Origin: Candidatus Hydrogenedentota bacterium
GTDB taxonomy: Bacteria > Hydrogenedentota > Hydrogenedentia > Hydrogenedentales > CAITNO01
Direction of reading: 5' to 3'
Length of the DNA stretch: 13,993 nt
Assembly: GCA_011046175.1 (NCBI GenBank)
Contig: DSBB01000297.1
Coordinates: 1 to 13,993, forward strand
Under the pieces are notes generated by a model, which saw only the letters and a program-made list of their open reading frames with translations, did no database searches and was not told the origin of the DNA. A program made the translations under genes and the position numbers. Below are positions 1 to 6,630 of the stretch, in pieces; the stretch's first letter is position 1; each line of letters begins with the position of its first letter.

Positions 1-205
1 ATAATACACACCAATTATTAGATTTTTGTTAGGAAATGACCCCTTATTGAACTTAGTATAAATATCACTTCGTATGCCGAGGAAAGGCCATATTCCAAAT
101 AAAACCAGACGAAAAGACTGTCCCCCCTAACAACTTTTCGAGTTTCAGAATAAAATCCAGTAGTGATTCAACTGTCTTTTTCAATAAAACAACTTCTTTA
201 CCCGT

Positions 206-245
206 TCTATTCCTCTTGGAACAAAAAAGCTCCAATTCCCATGCC
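206..245. repeat. Tandem repeat unit 1 (40 bp, A6-loop hairpin)
   Basis: First copy of a 40-bp element that recurs at 272-311 with a single difference (C at 230, T at 296). The unit starts with TCTATTCC, ends with CCAATTCCCATGCC and contains an inverted repeat around six A residues. In this copy one arm is TTGGAAC and the other GCTCCAA. Read as minus-strand RNA, the changed position becomes a G-U wobble, so the stem is kept. The 26 bases between the copies contain GCCGCGCC twice and a third CCAATTCC. Confidence 0.85.
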
Positions 246-271
246 AGCCGCGCCAATTCCGCCGCGCCCTG

Positions 272-311
272 TCTATTCCTCTTGGAACAAAAAAGTTCCA
301 ATTCCCATGCC
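272..311. repeat. Tandem repeat unit 2 (40 bp, perfect 7-bp hairpin)
   Basis: Second copy of the 40-bp element, offset 66 bp from the first and matching at 39 of 40 positions. It contains a perfect inverted repeat, TTGGAAC at 282-288, six A residues, then GTTCCAA at 295-301. It could be a dispersed extragenic palindromic repeat, but only two copies lie in this window, so its family and function are unknown. Confidence 0.85.
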
Positions 312-463
312 GGAATAAGCAAAAGGTACACCCAGCATTCACAGAAATAAGTGTTTCCACAGAAACCATCTTTCCGTGATTGCAGCCGCAGCAACTCTGA
401 GAATTCGAAGCCGTCCGCCATTTCACAAAAAATCGTATGGAGGGGTCGCCGGAAACCGCCTCG

Positions 464-1729
464 TCACTCTAAAGAGTACATCACCGCCCCGGAAGGAAGT
501 TTGGGAAAAAAGTATGTGGATTTTTGCGGCATAGGCTCGAACGCTTCCGCGCAGGCGCGCACTTGCTCGGGACGGGTGGGACGCAGCAGAAAAGCGAGCG
601 CCGCCCTGCCGCTATCCACAAGCGTCGCCGCAACCCCCGCATCTTTCTCGTAGATAAGATAAACATCATCCCCAACCCCAAGCAGCCTGCTTAAAACACC
701 CCGATGCAACACGGCAACATCCAGCGCCCGCCACGCTTCCCCCCGGTCGTCACCCAGTAATTCCAGCCTTTTTTCTTCTTTCAAACACAAAAGCCACGTT
801 CCCCGCCCACGTGTGCGCATAATAAAAGCGCACACCGCCTCCACGCCGTCAAGGTCTTTGTCGCTTGCATCCGGCGGCAGTTCTCGACAATCAAAGTACT
901 TCGTCAACCTGCCCATGCACTCTTCAAAATTAAACGGGAACGGTTCCGAAACGGCGCGATGCGCGGCATAGATTTTCAGGCCGGGTTCCTCGAACGCAAT
1001 AAATCCCGCCATAATATAATCATGTCTGGCCGGCGCGCGCGTGCCGCCTTGCTGCTTTCGGCATTCGTCCCTGTACATGGATGCTGTTTTGAAGCGATGA
1101 TGTCCGTCGGCAATATATAATGTTTGATTTTCAAAATGGCCGCCCAGATAATCGGGGCACGGCGTCCGCCAGAGCTCCTGCGTCACATTATCCGAAGTGC
1201 TGGCGCTGAACAAAGGCGGCTGCTCCCCCATGGGTTGAAACAGTTGATTCGCCAAGTTATTGTCCGAATCCGTATACATGACAAAAATCGGCTCCAAATC
1301 GGCGCGGACGGCGCGCATCAAGGCAATCCTGTCCTCCACAGGCTTGTCAAAGGTATGCTCATGTCCCAAAATAAACTGTTCGCCTTGGTCTGGAAGCTTC
1401 AGCAGCGCAAAAAACGCTTTCCGCTCGAATGCGTCGCCGCAGGAATCGGTAAACCGCTGCTTGAGCAAATACAGGGACGGCTCGGGGTCGGGGCGCAAAA
1501 CGCCTTCCGCAATCCATTGGCGAAACAAACGCGCCGCGTTCTCATAGGGCGTTTCGGCGCCCCGGCTTTCGGGCAGAATGAGGTGCGTCATGTTGTACGG
1601 GTTTAACGCCGCCAAACGATGCCGCTCCTTTTCATCAATCACATCATAGGGGGGCGTCAAAACAATATCAAGCGCTCCGGTTTTGCTTGCGTCAAACCGG
1701 AGCGCTTGGAAGCCGCGAACTTCAACCAT
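464..1729 (-). CDS. DUF1015 family protein (COG4198-like), 421 aa
   Basis: Conserved cytoplasmic protein of the DUF1015 family, whose members are often labelled ParB/Spo0J-like without good support; biochemical role not known to me. Family blocks visible in order: TPPYDVIDEKER then NPYN near the N-terminus, HEHTFDKPVEDR followed by a run ending in PIFVMYTD, YIADGHHRFKTA in the middle, and the C-terminal MPQKSTYFFPKLPSG block. Length fits the family. I chose the ATG at 1729 (MVEVRGFQ), because the 16 extra residues of the longer frame do not resemble family N-termini and GGAG lies 11 bases upstream of this start. It is the last gene of the cmk-recJ-FKBP block, 62 bases after the FKBP stop. Family assignment is firm; function is open. 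Confidence 0.88.
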   Translation of the reverse strand: MVEVRGFQALRFDASKTGALDIVLTPPYDVIDEKERHRLAALNPYNMTHLILPESRGAETPYENAARLFRQWIAEGVLRPDPEPSLYLLKQRFTDSCGDAFERKAFFALLKLPDQGEQFILGHEHTFDKPVEDRIALMRAVRADLEPIFVMYTDSDNNLANQLFQPMGEQPPLFSASTSDNVTQELWRTPCPDYLGGHFENQTLYIADGHHRFKTASMYRDECRKQQGGTRAPARHDYIMAGFIAFEEPGLKIYAAHRAVSEPFPFNFEECMGRLTKYFDCRELPPDASDKDLDGVEAVCAFIMRTRGRGTWLLCLKEEKRLELLGDDRGEAWRALDVAVLHRGVLSRLLGVGDDVYLIYEKDAGVAATLVDSGRAALAFLLRPTRPEQVRACAEAFEPMPQKSTYFFPKLPSGAVMYSLE

Positions 1730-1752
1730 CAGACATAATTCTCCGCTGTGGC

Positions 1753-1767
1753 GGCCTGTCAAAGGCC
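1753..1767 (-). other. Small hairpin between FKBP gene and DUF1015 gene
   Basis: GGCCT (1753-1757), five loop bases, AGGCC (1763-1767): a perfect 5-bp inverted repeat in the 62-base gap. There is no following T run in the minus direction, so it is not a standard terminator. It could affect mRNA processing or be chance. Confidence 0.3.
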
Positions 1768-1791
1768 ATCGCGCCAATGTCCAATTTACAT

Positions 1792-2526
1792 CTACAGCAC
1801 TTCCAACAACTCGACATCAAAGACCAACACGGAATTGCCGGGAATGCGCGCATTTCCCTGTTCGCCATATGCCAGATTCGGCGGAATAAACAGTTTCCAT
1901 TTCGCGCCCGGCGCCATTAACTGCAACGCTTCCTGCCATCCCTGAATCACCTGATTCACTCCAAAGGTGGCCGGTTCGCCGCGATCGTAGGAACTGTCAA
2001 ACTGTTCGCCGTCAAGCAACGTGCCGCGGTAGTGTACCTTTACCTTGGACGTGGCGTCCGGTGGGTCGCCCTCGCCCTGTTCAATGACCGTATACTGTAA
2101 TCCGCTGTCAAGAACGACAACCCCTTCTTTCTTCGCATTCTCTGTCAGAAAAGCGTTTGCTTCCTCAAGATTCTTGCCTGCTTCCGCTTGCATCTCGCGC
2201 ATTATTTCCTCCTGTTTTGTCGCCATCTGGGTTTGAAGCGCCGTCATGGCCACCTGCATCTCCTCTTGATTTAATGCGGGCTCGCGGTCCAGCAACATGT
2301 CTTCCATGCCCGCCAACAATGCTGCAACCGACACATCCACCTTGTTCTGCACAAGAGAAGAGGCCATCTGCATCCCAATGGCGTAACTGATGCGATCCGC
2401 TTCCGATTCCAACACTACTTTTTTCGCTTCAGGTTCCGCGTCCTCCGCCAGTGCGCCATTGACAGCAACGCCCGTCAAAGCAACAAAGACAAAAATACCG
2501 GTCATAATTCTCGAATTAACTTTCAT
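1792..2526 (-). CDS. Secreted FKBP-type peptidyl-prolyl cis-trans isomerase (Mip/FklB-like), 244 aa
   Basis: Catalyses cis-trans isomerisation of X-Pro bonds and probably assists folding outside the cytoplasm. A signal peptide is visible: MKVNSR, a hydrophobic stretch, then a likely cleavage after ALA at about residue 27. Residues about 45-140 form the helical FKBP N-domain typical of dimeric Mip/FkpA proteins (SYAIGMQMASSL and a Gln/Met-rich helix). Residues about 150-243 are the FKBP catalytic domain, with VHYRGTLLDG, FDSSYDRG, VIQGWQEAL, PPNLAYGEQG and FDVELLEVL, all matching the active-site pocket of the family. The ATG at 2526 has AAGGAG just upstream, better than the ATG ten codons earlier. 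The stop is TAG, followed at once by ATG TAA. It lies 131 bases downstream of recJ on the same strand. Function is secure; the exact paralogue name is not. Confidence 0.92.
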   Translation of the reverse strand: MKVNSRIMTGIFVFVALTGVAVNGALAEDAEPEAKKVVLESEADRISYAIGMQMASSLVQNKVDVSVAALLAGMEDMLLDREPALNQEEMQVAMTALQTQMATKQEEIMREMQAEAGKNLEEANAFLTENAKKEGVVVLDSGLQYTVIEQGEGDPPDATSKVKVHYRGTLLDGEQFDSSYDRGEPATFGVNQVIQGWQEALQLMAPGAKWKLFIPPNLAYGEQGNARIPGNSVLVFDVELLEVL

Positions 2527-2530
2527 GTTC

Positions 2531-2537
2531 CGCTCCT
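2531..2537 (-). promoter_or_regulatory. Shine-Dalgarno site of the FKBP gene
   Basis: Read on the minus strand, AAGGAGC precedes the ATG at 2526 by the usual short spacer. It decides the start codon in favour of the one that gives a clean signal peptide. Confidence 0.7.
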
Positions 2538-2639
2538 TATTCTGGTTATGCGTCAAAGGGCGCCGCGCATACCGTAATGCCGCTTTTGCCCTGACTGGGA
2601 AGGGTACTCCCGCTAGAGGAGATACGGTAACGGTTTACA

Positions 2640-2666
2640 GGGGGCCATAGCAAATTTTCAGCCCCC
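2640..2666 (-). other. GC-rich hairpin straddling the recJ stop codon
   Basis: On the minus strand GGGGGC (2666-2661) pairs perfectly with GCCCCC (2645-2640) across a 15-base loop that contains the recJ TGA (2660-2658). No T run follows, so it is not a standard rho-independent terminator. It could be an mRNA stability or attenuation element between recJ and the FKBP gene. Confidence 0.4.
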
Positions 2667-4373
2667 ACGCCACTGGTTTTCCGCAACACGCAGGTCTTTT
2701 AGCGCCAATTGCACGGACGTTATCCCATTATAGGTGTTAAGTTGCGGCGCAAAAACAAGGTCCGCCTTTTCCGGCAACGACTCTCTGTAAAAACGTTCCG
2801 CCATGCGAAAGGCAATGACGCTTAACTGCACGTTATCCTGCCGGGCGGCAAATTTCAGGTGCTGATCTTTCAAAATGCGCGTTGACTGGGGAATAATCTC
2901 GACACCACTCGAACAAAACAGCGGCTCGGGGTTTCCCTGCCCGTATGGCTCAAGCAATTCAAGACTCTTCACAAACGCGCCGTCCAATTGACTGAACGAC
3001 ACCAAAGCATCTATGCGCAATGGGGGGTGCAACCTTCCGTCGCCCAGTTGCATCAGGGCTTCACGCTCAAAACATTCGCGAAAGATTTCCAATTTATCCG
3101 GCGCCAACGTCATCCCCGCCGCCGCCGCGTGGCCGCCGTAACGAATTAAGAGGTCGCCGCATGCGTTCAATGCGTCCATCATATTAAACCCGGCGCCGGC
3201 CCGGGCGGAGCCACGCCATAAACCGTCATCGCCCATGGAAAACACAATGACAGGACGGCAGTACTTGTTTTGCAGCCGCGAGGCCAAAATGCCGATAACG
3301 CCCTGGTGCCAGTCCGCACGGGCAAGAACTATGGAACGCTGCTGTTCCGTCAGAAACGCCTCCAGAATTTCAACGGCCTCATCGTACATTTGCCGTTCAA
3401 TGGCGCGGCGCTCTTCATTTGCCGCATCCAACGAAGCCGCCAGCGCCGCCGCATGCCGGGCGTCATCCGTCATAAGCAACTCGAGGGCGGTGTGCCCTGT
3501 GTCAAGTCTGCCTGCAGCATTCAATCGCGGGCCAAGTTGGAAGCCGATTTTGTGCGCCGATATTTCGTCAAGCGTGAACTGTGCTTCATGCGCCAGTTTT
3601 TCGATACCAAGGCGTCTGTGTTTCTTTATATGTTTCAAACCCAACGCCACAATGACGCGGTTTTCCGCCAGCAGCGGAACAATATCCGACACCGTCCCCA
3701 ACGCGGCGATATCAAGGTCGTTGGGCGAACCATTCAACGCAAGGGCGAGTTTTAGCGCCACACCCGCCCCGGAAAGGTTCGCGGCAAAATGTTCCGGCGC
3801 GCCGCGCTTCGGATTAATCACGGCAACGGCGTCCGGCAATGTTGTGTCCAGCGCGTGATGGTCTGTAACGACGAGGTCCATGCCGATTTCGCGCGCGCGG
3901 CGCGCCGCTTCATGCGCGCTGATGCCATTATCAACCGTAATGACGAGACTATGCCCCTCCTCTTTCGCCTGCGTTACACGCTCGGGCGTCAGACCATATC
4001 CCTCCGCAAAACGGTCGGGCATGTCGCAGTCCACGCGGCCAATGCCAAAACGCCGCAACCCTCTCGTGAGAATCGCCGTGGCGGCGATGCCGTCCACATC
4101 GTAATCGCCAAACACCAGTATGGACTCGTCCCGCTGCCTGGCTTCGATAATCCTGTCCACGGCGGCGCGCATGCCGTCCAATTCAAAGGGATTAGACAAA
4201 TGACTTATGGAGGGATTCAGAAAGACGCGGGCTTCGCTCGGGGTTGTCACCCCCCGCAACAACAAGAGATGCGCCAGCAACGGCGACACGCCGCATTCGC
4301 GGGCTAGCGCGTCCGCGCGGGCCACATCGAAAGACGCCATACGCCAATCATATTTCGCTTCCGAGGCCGTCAT
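2658..4373 (-). CDS. recJ: Single-stranded-DNA-specific exonuclease RecJ, 571 aa
   Basis: 5'-to-3' exonuclease on single-stranded DNA, used in recombinational and mismatch repair; cytoplasmic, needs Mn/Mg. DHH domain: GDYDVDG with metal-binding Asp at residues 90, 92 and 94, TVDNG near 147-150, VVTDHHALD with the DHH triad at 171-173, and GTVSDIVPL near 226-234. GPRLNAAGR is at 281-289. DHHA1 domain: GVIGILASRL near 358, GSARAG near 388-393 and GGHAAAAG at 413-420. The C-terminal OB-like region follows. Length is normal for bacterial RecJ and no motif is missing. The ATG at 4373 overlaps the cmk stop by four bases (ATGA), which implies translational coupling. The downstream gap to the FKBP gene is 131 bases. 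Identification is very secure. Confidence 0.97.
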   Translation of the reverse strand: MTASEAKYDWRMASFDVARADALARECGVSPLLAHLLLLRGVTTPSEARVFLNPSISHLSNPFELDGMRAAVDRIIEARQRDESILVFGDYDVDGIAATAILTRGLRRFGIGRVDCDMPDRFAEGYGLTPERVTQAKEEGHSLVITVDNGISAHEAARRAREIGMDLVVTDHHALDTTLPDAVAVINPKRGAPEHFAANLSGAGVALKLALALNGSPNDLDIAALGTVSDIVPLLAENRVIVALGLKHIKKHRRLGIEKLAHEAQFTLDEISAHKIGFQLGPRLNAAGRLDTGHTALELLMTDDARHAAALAASLDAANEERRAIERQMYDEAVEILEAFLTEQQRSIVLARADWHQGVIGILASRLQNKYCRPVIVFSMGDDGLWRGSARAGAGFNMMDALNACGDLLIRYGGHAAAAGMTLAPDKLEIFRECFEREALMQLGDGRLHPPLRIDALVSFSQLDGAFVKSLELLEPYGQGNPEPLFCSSGVEIIPQSTRILKDQHLKFAARQDNVQLSVIAFRMAERFYRESLPEKADLVFAPQLNTYNGITSVQLALKDLRVAENQWRGG

Positions 4374-5056
4374 AAGCGTTCCCGCGCCAGCGACGTCAAC
4401 GTATCAACCACTTGCTCCAGGTTCATGTCGGTCGTATCAACAAGGACGGCGTCCGCCGCGCGGCGCAACGGCGAATCGGCGCGGTTCATGGTTTTCTCAT
4501 CACGCTCGCGAATTTCCTCGATTAACGCAGGGAAATCAACCGGAACGCCGCGTTCTTCCATCTCGAGAGCGCGACGCCGCGCCCGGCACTCCAAAGAAGC
4601 GTCAAGATAAATCTTGCACCGCGCATTGGGAAAAACCACCGTGCCTATGTCCCGGCCTTCGGCCACGGTGGGACGACGACAACCAAACTCGCGTTGCAGT
4701 TCCACAAGGCGACGACGCACGCCGGGCACCTGATCGAGCCGGAAAATATTGCGCGTCACTTCTGGCGACCTGATTGCGTCCGTAACATCCTCGCCATCGG
4801 CGTACACGCGCAGGCCGGCGTTTCTCTCTGCCAATTCCAAACGCATGGCCCGGGTGCTCGCGGTCACTGCTTCGGCGTCATCCAGCGCCACGCCGTGTTT
4901 CAGCGCGCGCCACGTGGCCGCGCGATACATGGCGCCCGTGTCAAGGAAGGCAAAGCCAAGCATCGCCGCAACCCTGCGGGAAACAGTGCTTTTGCCGGCG
5001 CCCGCCGGACCGTCAATGGCCACTATTTTATCGCCGTCATGACTCGTATTGTTCAC
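4370..5056 (-). CDS. cmk: Cytidylate (CMP/dCMP) kinase, 228 aa, GTG start
   Basis: Phosphorylates CMP and dCMP with ATP in pyrimidine nucleotide metabolism; cytoplasmic. P-loop GPAGAGKST at residues 16-24, LDTGAMYRAATWRAL at about 38-51, IRSPEV near 95-100, EGRDIGTVVFP at 133-143, and the lid and CMP-binding segment ERDEKTMNRADSPL at 184-197. I chose the GTG at 5056, because AGGA lies 9 bases upstream and it gives the usual family length. An ATG at 5134 would add 26 residues with no family resemblance. Odd point: in an ungapped alignment from memory with the E. coli enzyme, Thr189 replaces the conserved Asp185, while both flanking arginines (185 and 192 here) are kept. First gene of the cmk-recJ block, divergent from moaA. 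Confidence 0.95.
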   Translation of the reverse strand: MNNTSHDGDKIVAIDGPAGAGKSTVSRRVAAMLGFAFLDTGAMYRAATWRALKHGVALDDAEAVTASTRAMRLELAERNAGLRVYADGEDVTDAIRSPEVTRNIFRLDQVPGVRRRLVELQREFGCRRPTVAEGRDIGTVVFPNARCKIYLDASLECRARRRALEMEERGVPVDFPALIEEIRERDEKTMNRADSPLRRAADAVLVDTTDMNLEQVVDTLTSLARERL

Positions 5057-5185
5057 GTTGTACGTTCCTGTTCCTGTGTCGAAACCATTGCGCAGGACGC
5101 ATAATCGCCGAAGGGAAAACAAAACCTTGCTCATTGCGGGGAAGCCCTCCTCCCCGCGCCGCACATGCTATCACATCCCCGCCGA

Positions 5186-5201
5186 CCCGCTCAAAAGCGG
5201 G
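5186..5201. other. Tight hairpin in the cmk/moaA divergent region
   Basis: CCCGCT (5186-5191), loop CAAA, AGCGGG (5196-5201): a perfect 6-bp stem with a 4-base loop. It lies upstream of the predicted moaA promoter and inside the possible leader of cmk. No T run on either side. Operator, leader structure and chance are all possible. Confidence 0.35.
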
Positions 5202-5220
5202 CCGCCAACGGACGCGCTTA

Positions 5221-5229
5221 TGGTATACT
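5221..5229 (+). promoter_or_regulatory. Possible extended -10 promoter for moaA
   Basis: TGGTATACT at 5221-5229 matches the extended -10 form (TG, one base, TATACT). No good -35 box is seen 17 bases upstream, which an extended -10 does not strictly need. Transcription would start near 5236 and give a leader of about 45 bases. That is too short for the known Moco riboswitch class, and I see no such fold. Confidence 0.4.
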
Positions 5230-5280
5230 ACGCGTCAAACACCCGCGTGCGGCGGCGACGCCATAAAGGACATCGTTGAC

Positions 5281-6078
5281 GTGAAAGACCCATTCGGACG
5301 AACCATTAGCTACCTTCGCATTTCCGTAACGGATAAATGCAATCTCCGGTGCGTGTACTGCATGCCCGAGGAAGGGGTGCGTCTTCTCAGCCATGATGAC
5401 GTGCTGTCCTTTGAGGAAATCGCGTCCTTTACACGCGCCGCTGTCAGCATGGGCATCACAAAAGTGCGCTTGACCGGCGGCGAGCCGTTGGTGCGGCGCG
5501 ACATTGTAACCTTGGTGGAGATGCTCGCCGCCATTGAAGGCATTCAGGATTTTGCCATGACCACCAACGGCATCCTGCTGGAGGAATTCGCCCAACCGCT
5601 GGCCGCCGCCGGATTACAGCGCGTCAACATCAGTTTGGACAGCATGAACGCCGACCAGTACGCCGCAATTACGCGGGGCGGCGATATTCAAGCCGTGGTT
5701 GCGGGCCTCCGAGCAGCTCAGAACGCCGGACTGACCCCCATTAAACTGAACTGTGTGATTCAGGAAACACCCGCCGAGCCGGATGCGCAGGCGGTGCTTG
5801 CGTTTGGACACAGCCAAGGCTGCGAAGTGCGATTTATAAAACGGATGCATTTGGCAACGGGAGAGTTTTCCACCGTTATCGGCGGCACAGGCGGCGACTG
5901 TCCCCGTTGCAACCGGCTGCGCCTGTCATGCAACGGCCTTGTCCGCCCGTGTTTGTTCTGCGATCTCGGGTTCAGCATTCGTGAAATGGGCGCCGTCGAA
6001 GCCATCCGCAGGGCAGTCGCCGCGAAACCGAAATGCGGCGCCACAAGTAACGCGTTGTTTCACAGTATCGGAGGTTAA
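5281..6078 (+). CDS. moaA: GTP 3',8-cyclase MoaA, compact variant, 265 aa, GTG start
   Basis: Radical-SAM enzyme that, with MoaC, converts GTP to cyclic pyranopterin monophosphate, the first step of Moco synthesis. SAM cluster motif CNLRCVYC with Cys20, 24 and 27; KVRLTGGEP at 61-69; second cluster CX2CX13C at Cys207, 210 and 224 with CNRLRL, which carries the substrate arginines; and a terminal Gly-Gly. The GTG at 5281 (VKDPFGR) has AAGGA ten bases upstream; the longer frame starting at 5134 has no family similarity. Odd: between RFIKRM and the second cluster only 17 residues remain, against about 62 in E. coli MoaA, so the protein is about 60 residues shorter than usual. The linking stretch GTGGDCPRCNRLRL is clean, so this looks like a real short subfamily rather than decay. 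MoaC follows directly. A related radical-SAM enzyme of altered substrate cannot be excluded. Confidence 0.9.
   Translation: MKDPFGRTISYLRISVTDKCNLRCVYCMPEEGVRLLSHDDVLSFEEIASFTRAAVSMGITKVRLTGGEPLVRRDIVTLVEMLAAIEGIQDFAMTTNGILLEEFAQPLAAAGLQRVNISLDSMNADQYAAITRGGDIQAVVAGLRAAQNAGLTPIKLNCVIQETPAEPDAQAVLAFGHSQGCEVRFIKRMHLATGEFSTVIGGTGGDCPRCNRLRLSCNGLVRPCLFCDLGFSIREMGAVEAIRRAVAAKPKCGATSNALFHSIGG
6070..6075 (+). promoter_or_regulatory. moaC Shine-Dalgarno formed by the last two MoaA codons
   Basis: GGAGGT at 6070-6075 encodes the C-terminal Gly-Gly of MoaA and is also a consensus ribosome-binding site, 7 bases before the moaC ATG at 6083. It fixes the moaC start and suggests the two proteins are translationally coupled. 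Confidence 0.85.
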
Positions 6079-6082
6079 ACGC

Positions 6083-6529
6083 ATGTCTTCTCTCTCCCAT
6101 GTTGACGACAGGGGCCGGGCGCGTATGGTGGATGTGGGCGGCATGCCGAAACAACGGCGCACGGCCCGCGCCACCGGAAAAATCCGCATGACCCCCGAAA
6201 CCATCCGGCAAATCGAGCAAAACAACAACAAAAAAGGGGATGTGCTGACTGTTGCCGAAATAGCGGGCGTTCAGGCGACAAAGAAAACCGCTGAATGGAT
6301 TCCGCTATGCCACACCCTTCCACTCACGGGCATAACCGTTGAAGCAGCCACAGACGCCGAGGGCGTGGTCATTGAAAGCAGCGTCTCCTGTGTGGGGCCC
6401 ACCGGCGTGGAAATGGAGGCGCTTACCGCTGTCAGCGCCGCCCTGCTCACCGTCTACGACATGTGCAAAGCCATTGACAAAAACATGGTTATCAGCGACA
6501 TCATACTGCTTGAAAAGACGAAGGAATAA
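6083..6529 (+). CDS. moaC: Cyclic pyranopterin monophosphate synthase MoaC, 148 aa
   Basis: Converts the MoaA product (3',8-cyclo-7,8-dihydro-GTP) to cyclic pyranopterin monophosphate; cytoplasmic, hexameric in known cases. Family blocks: LSHVDDRGRARMVDVG at the N-terminus, KKTAEWIPLCHTLPL near residues 69-83, GPTGVEMEALTAVSAALLTVYDMCKAIDK near 109-137, and a closing ISDIILLEK. The catalytic His and the Lys/Asp of the DMCKAIDK segment are present. Length is normal for a stand-alone MoaC. The ATG at 6083 is fixed by the GGAGGT site and lies four bases after the moaA stop; upstream codons in this frame overlap moaA. Very secure. Confidence 0.97.
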   Translation: MSSLSHVDDRGRARMVDVGGMPKQRRTARATGKIRMTPETIRQIEQNNNKKGDVLTVAEIAGVQATKKTAEWIPLCHTLPLTGITVEAATDAEGVVIESSVSCVGPTGVEMEALTAVSAALLTVYDMCKAIDKNMVISDIILLEKTKE

Positions 6530-6532
6530 TTC

Positions 6533-6562
6533 TTGAATACTGCGTTTCGCATGTGCTAGGAT
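6533..6562 (+). promoter_or_regulatory. Predicted sigma70-type promoter for the pseudopilin gene
   Basis: TTGAAT at 6533-6538 and TAGGAT at 6557-6562 are separated by 18 bases. Transcription would begin near 6569, at the left arm of the inverted repeat at 6563-6590. This gives the pseudopilin (and perhaps the genes after it) a transcription start separate from moaAC. Motif-based only. Confidence 0.45.
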
Positions 6563-6590
6563 TGCGATATGTTTAGCGGTGCATATCGCA
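6563..6590. promoter_or_regulatory. 9-bp perfect inverted repeat over the predicted start of transcription
   Basis: TGCGATATG (6563-6571) and CATATCGCA (6582-6590) are exact reverse complements separated by 10 bases. The half-site centres are 19 bp apart, close to two helical turns, which suits a dimeric repressor. The repeat starts directly after the -10 box. No T run follows, so a terminator for moaC is unlikely. A 5'-leader hairpin is the alternative. Confidence 0.5.
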
Positions 6591-6630
6591 TCCCCTTGCG
6601 CCGCAACACCACAATCAACGAAGGACTCTT

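Larger units (their letters stand above)
1..463. other. Intergenic region without a convincing gene; AT-rich left end plus tandem repeat
   Basis: I see no supported gene here. About the first 200 bases are clearly more AT-rich than the rest of the window. Open frames on the minus strand (ending near 65 and 181) run through the 66-bp-period repeat, so they encode the same peptide segment twice. The period is divisible by three, so every frame repeats, which argues against reading them as proteins. The region lies downstream of the DUF1015 stop at 464. I saw no classic hairpin-plus-T-tract terminator for that gene. No tRNA, rRNA or transposase remnant was recognised. Confidence 0.6.

Noticed and set aside
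206..311. CRISPR array
   Set aside because: Only two repeat copies with one spacer, the spacer itself carries parts of the repeat motif, and there are no cas genes in the window.
65..421. Minus-strand open frame of 118 codons over the repeat region
   Set aside because: It is built largely from the 66-bp repeat, which repeats in every frame because the period is a multiple of three. It has no ribosome site and no recognisable family.
3235..3858. Long plus-strand open frame of 207 codons
   Set aside because: It lies wholly antisense to the conserved DHH/DHHA1 region of recJ, has a composition typical of antisense frames in GC-rich genes, and shows no family pattern.
5057..5280. Moco riboswitch upstream of moaA
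   Set aside because: The predicted leader is about 45 bases and I could not find the multi-stem structure of that class; only one isolated 6-bp hairpin is present, upstream of the likely transcription start.
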